64,000 nucleotides of DNA from an uncultured Clostridia bacterium (GTDB lineage: Bacteria > Bacillota > Clostridia > Peptostreptococcales > Anaerovoracaceae): contig CAMCQA010000001.1 of the NCBI GenBank assembly GCA_945876935.1, forward strand, positions 62,001-126,000, given 5' to 3'. Shown piece after piece: positions 17,795 through 25,475 of the stretch. The notes under the pieces are model-generated. The model was not told the DNA's origin. It did not search any database and saw only the letters and a program-made list of their open reading frames with translations. Both the position numbers and the translations under genes were made by a program. Within the stretch, counting starts at the first letter, position 1; each line of letters starts with the position of its first letter.

Positions 17795-18178
17795 ATGATT
17801 CTAATATTTGGAGGGTTCTATCAAGGTAAGCTAGATTTTGCAAAGGAAACATTTAAACTATCTGAAGAAGATATATTTTTCTGTGAAAATGACAGCTTAG
17901 TAGTTGATGAAAATAAAAAATGTATCTATAATATAGAACATCTTGTAAAATCTTATATAAAAAGTGAAAAAGAAGAAAAAGAATTAAATAAATATATAGA
18001 AAACATAAGTATGACAAATAAAGTCATTATAGCTACGGATATGAGCCAAGGAATTGTTCCGCTAGATAAGCAGGATAGAATGGCTAGAGATTGGACAGGG
18101 CGACTATTAACAAAACTTGCAAATCAGTCTGATGAAGTTTATCGTGTGTTCGCTGGACTAGGACAAAAACTAAAGTAA
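17795..18178 (+). CDS. Short CobU-like protein
   Basis: 127 residues. It opens with MILIFGGFYQGKLDFAKE, a P-loop variant (GGxYQGK), and ends with IIATDMSQGIVPLDKQDRMARDWTGRLLTKLANQSDEVYRVFAGLGQKLK, which matches the C-terminal part of CobU. The central histidine/arginine/tryptophan block that carries GMP in full-length CobU is missing and the protein is about 50 residues short. It may supply the kinase half only, a regulatory role, or work with the other cobU. Starts 9 bases after cobS with a GGAGGG site, inside the cluster. Confidence 0.75.
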   Translation: MILIFGGFYQGKLDFAKETFKLSEEDIFFCENDSLVVDENKKCIYNIEHLVKSYIKSEKEEKELNKYIENISMTNKVIIATDMSQGIVPLDKQDRMARDWTGRLLTKLANQSDEVYRVFAGLGQKLK

Positions 18179-18216
18179 TAGTGAAAGGCAGTATACGTAG
18201 TGTATTTGGAGAAATA

Positions 18217-18849
18217 ATGAGATCAAAAATACATATAATAAGACACGGAACAACAGAAGGAAATAAAAAAGGATGGTACTATGGAGATCTGGACATTCCG
18301 CTTCTTGAAGAAGGAATAAAAGATATTGAAGCAAAGAAAGCTGGTGGAGTATATCCGGAAGTGTCCGGAGGGTTTTTCACAAGTGGAATGACGCGCACAA
18401 ATCAAACGCTAGACTTGATATACGGAAAAGTAGAAAGAACTCATATTTTAGAGCTATCAGAGCTTAAGTTTGGTATCTTCGAAGGTAAGACATACGATGA
18501 GATAAAAGATCAGAAAGAATTTAATGACTGGGTTTATGATGAGGAGGGCAATATACATGTTCCTGGAGGAGATAGCAGAAACTCCTTTAGGGAGAGGGTT
18601 ATGAAGGGCTTGGATAAGCTCATATCTCTTCATAGGCTGGAAGAATTAAAGTATAGACATGTAGAAAAGGAAGCAGAAAGTATCTGTGTATGTCACGGTG
18701 GCGTAATTGGCTGCATTATGAATGAAGTATTTAATGATGAGAAAGACTTTTTGAGCTGGATTCCAAATCAAGGAGAAGGCTACACACTCATCTTAGATAA
18801 TGGGATTATAGTAGATTTTGAAGAACTTGGAGGGAGGTATGCGAATTGA
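18217..18849 (+). CDS. cobC: Histidine phosphatase family protein, probable alpha-ribazole phosphatase
   Basis: 210 residues from ATG 18217, preceded by TTTGGAGAAATA; the ORF track begins earlier at a GTG without a good site. N-terminal catalytic IIRHGTTEGN, second arginine/histidine-type region in TSGMTRTNQTLDLIY, ELKFGIFEGKTYDEI, and the C-terminal histidine in CVCHGGVIGCI. These fit the phosphoglycerate-mutase-like fold. Position in the cobT-cobU-cobS cluster points to CobC, removal of the phosphate from alpha-ribazole-5'-phosphate or adenosylcobalamin-5'-phosphate. Homology alone would not separate it from other phosphatases. Confidence 0.8.
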   Translation: MRSKIHIIRHGTTEGNKKGWYYGDLDIPLLEEGIKDIEAKKAGGVYPEVSGGFFTSGMTRTNQTLDLIYGKVERTHILELSELKFGIFEGKTYDEIKDQKEFNDWVYDEEGNIHVPGGDSRNSFRERVMKGLDKLISLHRLEELKYRHVEKEAESICVCHGGVIGCIMNEVFNDEKDFLSWIPNQGEGYTLILDNGIIVDFEELGGRYAN

Positions 18850-19138
18850 ATACTACAGGCAAGAGCTAGAGGAAATAAAGTGGGAGCTAGAAGAGACGGA
18901 CAACATTGACTCTATGGCAATAGATGATCTTCTTCAAAGGTTTGAACAGTTTGATATGGAGCTGATTTTTCTAACTAAGCTTCTAAAGGAGGCGCTCGTT
19001 GATAAGGGGCTTTCAGATGAAGAAAGAGAATATGTTCAAAAGGAGATAAAATTTTTATGTGAGGAATATTTATCTAATATAATCGATGAAGAAAAGATTG
19101 AAGAGGCTTTTAGGGAGGCGTACAGTGTAGTTTTATAG
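18839..19138 (+). CDS. Small acidic helical protein, unknown
   Basis: 99 residues if it begins at ATG 18839, overlapping cobC by 11 bases. The AGGGAGG site is only one base from this ATG, so a TTG a few codons upstream (18818 or 18827) is possible. The protein is rich in Glu, Leu and Ile and should be mostly helical (ELEEIKWELEETDNIDSM, then ERYVQKEIK-like helices). No domain is recognised. Translational coupling to cobC suggests co-expression, but does not prove a corrinoid role. Confidence 0.6.
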   Translation: MRIEYYRQELEEIKWELEETDNIDSMAIDDLLQRFEQFDMELIFLTKLLKEALVDKGLSDEEREYVQKEIKFLCEEYLSNIIDEEKIEEAFREAYSVVL

Positions 19139-19265
19139 CCAATAACTATGAATATAAATAGTTAAAAATATTTATTTCAAATATATTTGGTTAACATCAA
19201 GCTTTTAGGGTAAATGAGAAGCAGATAGGTAACACTTATTTGCAGCACAGAAAGAGGAATGGCAT

Positions 19266-20147
19266 ATGTATATAGAAGAATTTAGAGCCTATCTTAGAGA
19301 TAGAAGAGGTATGTCTGAAATATCTATACAGGCATATCTGGCAGACATAAAAGAATTTGAAGAGGAATGTCAAAGCTGTGGTATCGATGATATGGCTAAA
19401 GCATCAAATAGCCATGTTGCAAGCTTTTTGATGAGTTTGAGAGATAAGGGTAGAAGTACATCAACTGTAAATAGAAAGTTGGCTTCAGTTAGAGCTTTTT
19501 ATAAGTTTCTTATGGCTGAAGGAAAGATTGATGGAAATCCTACAAAATCTCTTAAGACAGCAAAGCTAGAAAGAAGAAACATAGACTTTTTAACAGTTGA
19601 ACAAATTGAAGAAATTCTTGATAAGCCAAATAATACACTGAAGGGCAAGAGAGATAAAGCTATTTTAGAGCTTCTCTATGCTACAGGAATAAGAGTAAAT
19701 GAGCTTATTAATGCTGATGTTTGTGACGTTAATACAAAAATTGGTTTCTTTACATGTAGAGGAACCGGCGGTAAGGCGAGAATAGTTCCTTTAGGTGGAC
19801 CGGCTAGAGAAGCCATAGAGGATTACTTTGAGCATACTAGAGACATGTTCGTTAAGAACAATAAGTTTGAAGATGCTCTGTTTGTAAATTCTAATGGTGG
19901 AAGAATCACAAGACAGGGACTTTGGAAAATTCTAAAGAATTATGGAAAGATGGTAGGGTTAGAAGACAGAATAACTCCTCATATATTTAGAACATCTTTC
20001 GCAGTACACATGGTACAAAATGGAGCTGACTTAAAGTCTCTTCAAGAACTTTTAGGGCACGAAGATGCCACTGCAACTCAGATATACTTATTTGTAACTA
20101 AAAATAGGATAAAGGATGTCTATGATAAGACTCATCCTAGAGCATAG
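19266..20147 (+). CDS. xerD: Site-specific tyrosine recombinase XerD
   Basis: 293 residues, standard Xer length. N-terminal SAM-like core-binding domain (FRAYLRDRRGMSEISIQAYLADIKEF) and C-terminal catalytic domain with arginine in YATGIRVNEL, lysine in GTGGKARIVPLG, HIFR, GHEDATATQIY carrying the tyrosine nucleophile. HxxR appears as HIFRTSF instead of the common HxLRHxF. It resolves chromosome dimers at dif together with XerC. Monocistronic with a strong terminator; nothing nearby suggests a phage integrase. Confidence 0.9.
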   Translation: MYIEEFRAYLRDRRGMSEISIQAYLADIKEFEEECQSCGIDDMAKASNSHVASFLMSLRDKGRSTSTVNRKLASVRAFYKFLMAEGKIDGNPTKSLKTAKLERRNIDFLTVEQIEEILDKPNNTLKGKRDKAILELLYATGIRVNELINADVCDVNTKIGFFTCRGTGGKARIVPLGGPAREAIEDYFEHTRDMFVKNNKFEDALFVNSNGGRITRQGLWKILKNYGKMVGLEDRITPHIFRTSFAVHMVQNGADLKSLQELLGHEDATATQIYLFVTKNRIKDVYDKTHPRA

Positions 20148-20186
20148 TTCAATAAGGATATAAAGAGTTTACTAACTTTAAGAAAT

Positions 20187-20221
20187 AAAAAAGGACTTCC
20201 TTTGATGAAGTCCTTTTTTTA
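20187..20221 (+). terminator. Bidirectional terminator between xerD and purC
   Basis: 9-bp stem AAGGACTTC/GAAGTCCTT with A-run before and T-run after, serving both converging genes. Confidence 0.9.
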
Positions 20222-20232
20222 TGTATTAAAAC

Positions 20233-20907
20233 TTAAAATAATAGGTCTAATAGTTCTAGTGGCTGTACATAGTTACCGTCTTTGTAAACTCTCATGTTTC
20301 CGCCAGAGATTTCATCAACAAGAGCAACCTTGCCATCAATTATACCAAACTCTAATTTAATGTCATAAAGATCTAGCCATTTATTCTTTAGCTCTCTTTC
20401 AACAATCTTTGTGATATTCTTTGTAAGTTCTTTTAGCTCTTCATATCTATCTTCTGAAAGGATTCCTAAAGTTGCAAGAGCGTCCTTTGTTATAGGTGGA
20501 TCTTCTCTGTCGTTATCTTTTAGAGTAACTTCTACAAAATAGTTTAGATCCTGACCTTCTTCACAGTAATCTCCATATCTTCTGAAAAAGCTTCCTACAG
20601 CTTTAACTCTGCATATAACTTCTAGACCTTTTCCAAAAAGCTCAGCTGGTTTTACAACCATTTCAGCATTTTCTACATCTGCGCTAACATAGTGTGTTGG
20701 ATAATTTTCAGCATTGATTTTTCCAAAGAAAAAGTCAGTTAATTTTACACAAGCCTTTCCCATTCCATCGATTGATAGTCCTACTGTGTTTGCACCTGGA
20801 TCAAATACTCCATTTTCTCCTGTTACATCGTCTTTAAACTTTAAAAGGAAGTTGCCATCTTCCAACTGAAATACGTTTTTTGTTTTTCCTGAGTAAACTA
20901 GATTCAT
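20233..20907 (-). CDS. purC: Phosphoribosylaminoimidazole-succinocarboxamide synthase (SAICAR synthase)
   Basis: 224 residues. VYSGKTKNVFQ at the N-terminus is the ATP-binding opening, followed by LLKFKDDVTG, FGKGLEVICRVKAVGSFFRRYG, EDPPITKDAL and a C-terminal KLEFGIIDGKVALVDEISGGNMRV. It joins aspartate to CAIR in de novo purine synthesis. It stands alone here instead of in a pur operon, and its sequence is somewhat off the common form (VYSGKTKNVF rather than YEGKAKxIY). Strong AGGAGG site before the start. Confidence 0.88.
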   Translation of the reverse strand: MNLVYSGKTKNVFQLEDGNFLLKFKDDVTGENGVFDPGANTVGLSIDGMGKACVKLTDFFFGKINAENYPTHYVSADVENAEMVVKPAELFGKGLEVICRVKAVGSFFRRYGDYCEEGQDLNYFVEVTLKDNDREDPPITKDALATLGILSEDRYEELKELTKNITKIVERELKNKWLDLYDIKLEFGIIDGKVALVDEISGGNMRVYKDGNYVQPLELLDLLF

Positions 20908-21087
20908 AAATGTCCTCCTGGTTTGAATACAATATTTATAATAAAAGAGTATAGCACTTAAGTTTAAAAAAATCTATATCAAAGTTACCAGTATAGAAAA
21001 AATATATAATGGAAAACTTTTTCTTTAGAAACTAATTATAATGATTTAAAGATTTGTAATGACTCTTAGTATTGTTAGACCTTTATA

Positions 21088-22896
21088 TTAAAGCTCCAGC
21101 AGCCATTCGTTATAATGAATGTCGCTATCCATTAGCCATTTATCGTAGTTTAGGCTTATATCAGACATTATAACAGGGCTATCCGGTGAGCAGTTTCTCT
21201 TAAACTGCTGTGTAAAGAATCTCTTATAGAATACCTTTAACCATTTTCTAACGAATTCTTCGTCATACTGTCCTTCAAATGCTTTTGTTGCTAGATACAA
21301 CAGCTTCTTTGGAGGTGCTCCGTAAAGAAGCGTATGATATATGAAAAAGTCATGGAGAGGATAAGGTCCAACTTTATCTTCTGTTTTTTGACTCATATTT
21401 CCATCGCTATTAGGCGATAAAAGTTCTGGCGAGATAGGTGTAGCAAGTACATCTTCAAGGGCTTCCTTGAGCGAAACAGTATCTTTAAGGAAGTAGTCTG
21501 ATGTAGATAAAGGGAAGTCTATGAACCATCTTATAACATACTGCATAAGAGTTTTAGGTATTCCTGAATTTACTCCATACATGGACATATGATCGCCGTT
21601 ATATGTACACCAGCCTAATGCAAGCTCGCTTAAATCTCCCGTTCCTATAACTAGCCCTGAAACTTTGTTTGCATAATCCATAAGGATTTGAGTTCTTTCT
21701 CTTGCCTGAGAATTTTCAAAAGTTATATCTTCAACTTCTCTAGAATGATTTATATCTTCAAAGTGCTGCATTACGGCTTTTTTAATAGATATCTCTTTAA
21801 AAGTAACACCTAATGATTTAATCATTTTAACAGCGTTATTGTAAGTTCTTCCCGTAGTACCAAAGCCAGGCATGGTAATGGCTATGATATTCTCAAGAGG
21901 AAGTCCTAATTTTTTATGGGCAAAAACGCTTACGAGCAATGCTAAAGTTGAATCAAGACCTCCTGATACACCAACAACAGAATGTTTGCTATGAGTGTGA
22001 GCCAGCCTTTTTGATAGAGCATTTACTTGAATGTGGAATATTTCTTCCATAGTAGCGATAGCTTCTTCTCTATTTGAAGGAATGAAAGGAAGTTTTGAAA
22101 CCTCTCTAATGAGTCTTCCTCCTGCCCACATTGATATAGGCGAAATCTTATCTAGGCTCATAGTCTCTATATTTGTAAAAGTTTTCTTGTGAAGTCTTTT
22201 AGCTTTTATAAGATTTGCATCTACATCCCACAGAACACCGTTCTTATCTTCGAAAGGACTTGAACTATCTAGAATAACACCATTTTCACTTACTATGGAA
22301 ATTCCATTAGAACTGTTAAGGATAGTTATATTGTTATTTTCTAGGCTCATTGAAGTTGACAGATTTTTATAATAAGCCGACTTTCCTAGAGTATAGCTTT
22401 GGCTATCTAAAAGGATTTGTATATCAGCATCTTTATTTGCTCCAATAGTTATCTGATTCCTTTCATCAAAGAAAAGCTTGTCGCTGAAAAGCTCATCGTG
22501 AGATGGTGAAAAGAACTCGTTTTCTCTAGAAGTTGCATTGTTAAGAGCAACGCTAGAGCAGATTGCTCCCTTTTGGATTATAGATAGCTTTTGTATAAGT
22601 CTTCCGCAGAAGAAATCGTAATGATGCATTACTATTGTAGTAGAGCTTTGTGCATTAGCTTTTAAAATTTGCTTTATACCGCTGTTTTGTCTATCTAAAA
22701 GATGATGGTTGAAAAACAGGCTTCCGCAATTTGGAGAAGTTACCGAAAAAGGCGGAAGAACTAAAAGCCCAACACCTTCCCTATCAGCTATTTTCATAGC
22801 AGATAAAATCTCTTGTGTATTGTGTTCAATATCTGCTTTTTGAGCATCTATCTTAGGTAGAAATACTCTTAAAAAACCAAAATTATTATTTACCAT
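21088..22896 (-). CDS. nadE: NAD+ synthase, two-domain form with a degenerate glutaminase domain
   Basis: 602 residues. The C-terminal half is an intact N-type ATP pyrophosphatase: [57 protein letters not shown]. The N-terminal half aligns with the nitrilase-type glutaminase, but the catalytic triad is gone: the expected Glu in LPE is Pro ([15 protein letters not shown], residue 49), the VPK lysine region reads SSVALNNAT, and the ICED cysteine region reads IQILLDSQS. The enzyme should amidate nicotinate adenine dinucleotide with free ammonia or ammonia from a partner. GGGGGAAT precedes the start. Single-gene unit. Confidence 0.88.
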   Translation of the reverse strand: MVNNNFGFLRVFLPKIDAQKADIEHNTQEILSAMKIADREGVGLLVLPPFSVTSPNCGSLFFNHHLLDRQNSGIKQILKANAQSSTTIVMHHYDFFCGRLIQKLSIIQKGAICSSVALNNATSRENEFFSPSHDELFSDKLFFDERNQITIGANKDADIQILLDSQSYTLGKSAYYKNLSTSMSLENNNITILNSSNGISIVSENGVILDSSSPFEDKNGVLWDVDANLIKAKRLHKKTFTNIETMSLDKISPISMWAGGRLIREVSKLPFIPSNREEAIATMEEIFHIQVNALSKRLAHTHSKHSVVGVSGGLDSTLALLVSVFAHKKLGLPLENIIAITMPGFGTTGRTYNNAVKMIKSLGVTFKEISIKKAVMQHFEDINHSREVEDITFENSQARERTQILMDYANKVSGLVIGTGDLSELALGWCTYNGDHMSMYGVNSGIPKTLMQYVIRWFIDFPLSTSDYFLKDTVSLKEALEDVLATPISPELLSPNSDGNMSQKTEDKVGPYPLHDFFIYHTLLYGAPPKKLLYLATKAFEGQYDEEFVRKWLKVFYKRFFTQQFKRNCSPDSPVIMSDISLNYDKWLMDSDIHYNEWLLEL

Positions 22897-23173
22897 AATT
22901 TTTTATTCCCCCTGAAAATTTAAATAAAAAATTCTTAATGTTATATATTTTTGTTAAGTTACTTTAATATTATATATCAACTTTTAGGATAAATATATAA
23001 AAAGGTTGAAATAAGCTGTTTTTAGTTGAGTTCACAGAAGGGATGGAGAGGGTGTAAATATTGATTTTAATAGGGTTTTAAAGTATAATTAACCATACTA
23101 AATTTGATGTATAACTAATTGGATAAATAGAATATATGAATGTATAGTTTTATTATATAGAAAGGAAATTTTA

Positions 23174-24133
23174 ATGAAATCGACCTTTATACAAGATATA
23201 AAAGATCAGAGTGTAGTGCAGGATTTTTTTCTTGTTAAGACTTGCTCTATAAAAGTTGGATCTACAGGTAAGCAATATCTAGATTTGATAGTTGCAGATA
23301 ATACAGGAGAAATGTCTGCAAAAAAATGGGATATTGAAGAAGATTTAGAAAATATAAAAGAACTTAGCTCAGGCGATATCATAAAGCTGAGAGCGCAGGT
23401 ATCTGAGTGGAATAAAGCCAAGCAACTTAAGGTTACGAAATTTAGAAAGTCTATACCTAATGACAATTTAAGAATAGGTGATTTTGTTCAAGCAGCTCCA
23501 GAAGAACCAGAAGAAATGTATGAATTTATTAAAGGTGTGGCTGAAAGTTTTGAAGATCAAGAGTTGAGAGACTTGTGCTTAGGTAGATTAGAACGAGAGA
23601 GAGAAAGACTTCTTTACTATCCTGCAGCTACAAGGAATCATCATGCCTTATTGGGAGGACTTTTATACCATATGAAAAGAATGTTAATAGCAGGAGACAA
23701 GCTATGTGAGGTGTATGAGACTTTAAATAGAGATCTTCTCTTAACAGGAGTAATGATGCATGATATGGAGAAGCTTAACGAAATTATGGCTAACGAACTT
23801 GGATTAGCTGATGAATATTCTTTCGAAGGCAATATGTTAGGACATTTAGTATTAGGTGTTAGAGAGTTAGATAGAGAAATGAGAGAATTAGGCATAGGAA
23901 GGGAAAAAGCTGTTATGATTGAGCATATGGTTTTATCTCACCATTATGAGCCAGAATTCGGATCTCCAAAGAGACCTCTTTTTCCAGAAGCGGAAGTTCT
24001 TCACTATCTAGATGTTATGGACGCCAAAATATATGATATGGAAGAGGCTTTAAAGAAGACTGAGCCAGGTCAATTTAGCGAGAAAGTATGGACCTTGGAT
24101 AGCAGAAGAATATACAAGAGAAAAGATTTTTAA
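23174..24133 (+). CDS. yhaM: 3'-5' exoribonuclease YhaM
   Basis: 319 residues, usual YhaM length. An N-terminal OB-fold (VQDFFLVKTCSIKVGSTGKQYLDLIVADNTGEMSAKKW) precedes an HD domain with NHHALLGGLLYHM, MMHDMEKLNEI and the downstream ISHH-equivalent VLSHHYEPEFGSP. It trims RNA 3' ends and can act on single-stranded DNA in relatives. GAAAGGAA site before ATG. First gene of a run with cca, recD2 and comF. The 277-base spacer to divergent nadE is AT-rich and shows no structured RNA that I can support. Confidence 0.92.
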   Translation: MKSTFIQDIKDQSVVQDFFLVKTCSIKVGSTGKQYLDLIVADNTGEMSAKKWDIEEDLENIKELSSGDIIKLRAQVSEWNKAKQLKVTKFRKSIPNDNLRIGDFVQAAPEEPEEMYEFIKGVAESFEDQELRDLCLGRLERERERLLYYPAATRNHHALLGGLLYHMKRMLIAGDKLCEVYETLNRDLLLTGVMMHDMEKLNEIMANELGLADEYSFEGNMLGHLVLGVRELDREMRELGIGREKAVMIEHMVLSHHYEPEFGSPKRPLFPEAEVLHYLDVMDAKIYDMEEALKKTEPGQFSEKVWTLDSRRIYKRKDF

Positions 24134-24169
24134 TAGATACAATATTTTAAGAAGAGGAAGTATTAAGTT

Positions 24170-25474
24170 ATGATCAAAATGCCTAGAGAAGTTACCGAAT
24201 CCATAAATCTTCTTGGACACAAAGGGTATAAAGTTTATGCTGTAGGAGGCTGCGTAAGAGATAGTTTGCTGGGGGAAAAACCAATAGACTGGGATTTATG
24301 TACAGACGCTCCTCTATCTATAATGCAGGAAACTTTTCCTAAGGGAAAGGTTATGAATGAAGCTTTGGAGGTAATAAGGCTAGATTTTACAAAAAATGAA
24401 GATGACTTGAAAAGCCCTGTAATAGATATTGCAAGGTTTAGAGAAGAATATGCTTACGATTTAAAAGGAAGTCCTATAGATTTTAAATTTGTAGAAAATA
24501 TAGAAGCGGATTTAAAGAGAAGGGACTTTACTATAAATGCATTGGCAGATAATGCATCTCTTGGATTTGTTGACATTTTTGATGGAAAAAAAGACTTGAA
24601 AGAAAAGAGAATCAAGATTATAGGTGATTCCGATAAGAGATTTAGTGAAGATCCTTTAAGAATGCTTAGAGCCGCTAGATTTGCTGCAGAAAAAGGCTTT
24701 GTCATAGAGGAAGAAACCTATATGGCAATAAAGAGGAATTGCAACCTTTTATCTCAAGTTAGCATAGATAAGGTGAGGGAAGACTTCATGAGACTTGCTA
24801 AAGCTAGATTTGCAAGTAAGGGCTTTGAGATTCTTTTTGACACTGGGCTTATATATACGATTGCTGAGGTTACAACTGAAGACTTTAAATTTAAGAAAAA
24901 AGTGCTATTATCAAAATTTTTAAGAAATATAGATAGCACATACCCGTATATTGAAAGAAGATTAGCTCTATTTTACTCTCTTTTAAACAAATCAGATGCG
25001 GTTGCTTCTATTGAAAAGCTTAATTACAGAAAAGAACTGAAGAAAAAGTTAATGTTCACAATAAATAATATAAGTTATTTGGGAACGATCAAAAGTGATG
25101 TAGCTCTAAAAGACTATATTTCTGAGATTGGATTTGAGTATTACGAAGCTTTAGATCACCTTGCACAGGATAAGATCGTAGTTTATGGTGGCAGTCCAGC
25201 TAGAGTTAACAAAAGAGAAAAAATCATAAACAGAATAAAGGATAGAAACGAGCCTGTTTTGCAAAGAGATTTAGTTATAAATGGTGATGATTTGAAAGAA
25301 GCAAATATAGAAGAAAAGCTTATAGGCAATGTTTTATTCTGTCTTCTTTTGGATGTTCATAGAAAGCCTTTCTTAAATAATAGGGGGAGCCTTCTAACGC
25401 TTGCAAAGTCTTATGAAAAGAGTTCTTTAAAGAGATTTTTAAAGACCAACTCCCTTATGAGAAAGTTAAGATAG
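24170..25474 (+). CDS. cca: CCA tRNA nucleotidyltransferase
   Basis: 434 residues. Nucleotidyltransferase head with VYAVGGCVRDSLLG and the metal-binding DWDLCTDA, flexible-loop RREDFTINA equivalent RRDFTINALAD, and the EDPLRMLRAARFAAEKGF neck motif. It adds or repairs the CCA end of tRNAs. The tRNA-Lys in this window encodes its own CCA, so repair may be a main task. The gene ends one base before the recD2 start. Confidence 0.93.
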   Translation: MIKMPREVTESINLLGHKGYKVYAVGGCVRDSLLGEKPIDWDLCTDAPLSIMQETFPKGKVMNEALEVIRLDFTKNEDDLKSPVIDIARFREEYAYDLKGSPIDFKFVENIEADLKRRDFTINALADNASLGFVDIFDGKKDLKEKRIKIIGDSDKRFSEDPLRMLRAARFAAEKGFVIEEETYMAIKRNCNLLSQVSIDKVREDFMRLAKARFASKGFEILFDTGLIYTIAEVTTEDFKFKKKVLLSKFLRNIDSTYPYIERRLALFYSLLNKSDAVASIEKLNYRKELKKKLMFTINNISYLGTIKSDVALKDYISEIGFEYYEALDHLAQDKIVVYGGSPARVNKREKIINRIKDRNEPVLQRDLVINGDDLKEANIEEKLIGNVLFCLLLDVHRKPFLNNRGSLLTLAKSYEKSSLKRFLKTNSLMRKLR

Positions 25475-25475
25475 T

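Noticed and set aside
19266-20147. xerD as an integrase of a mobile element
   Set aside because: Length and sequence match housekeeping XerD, flanked by ordinary core genes and a clean terminator; no att repeats or cargo.
22897-23173. Structured RNA or small gene in the nadE-yhaM divergent spacer
   Set aside because: AT-rich with no convincing stem set, known motif or coding frame with a ribosome-binding site.
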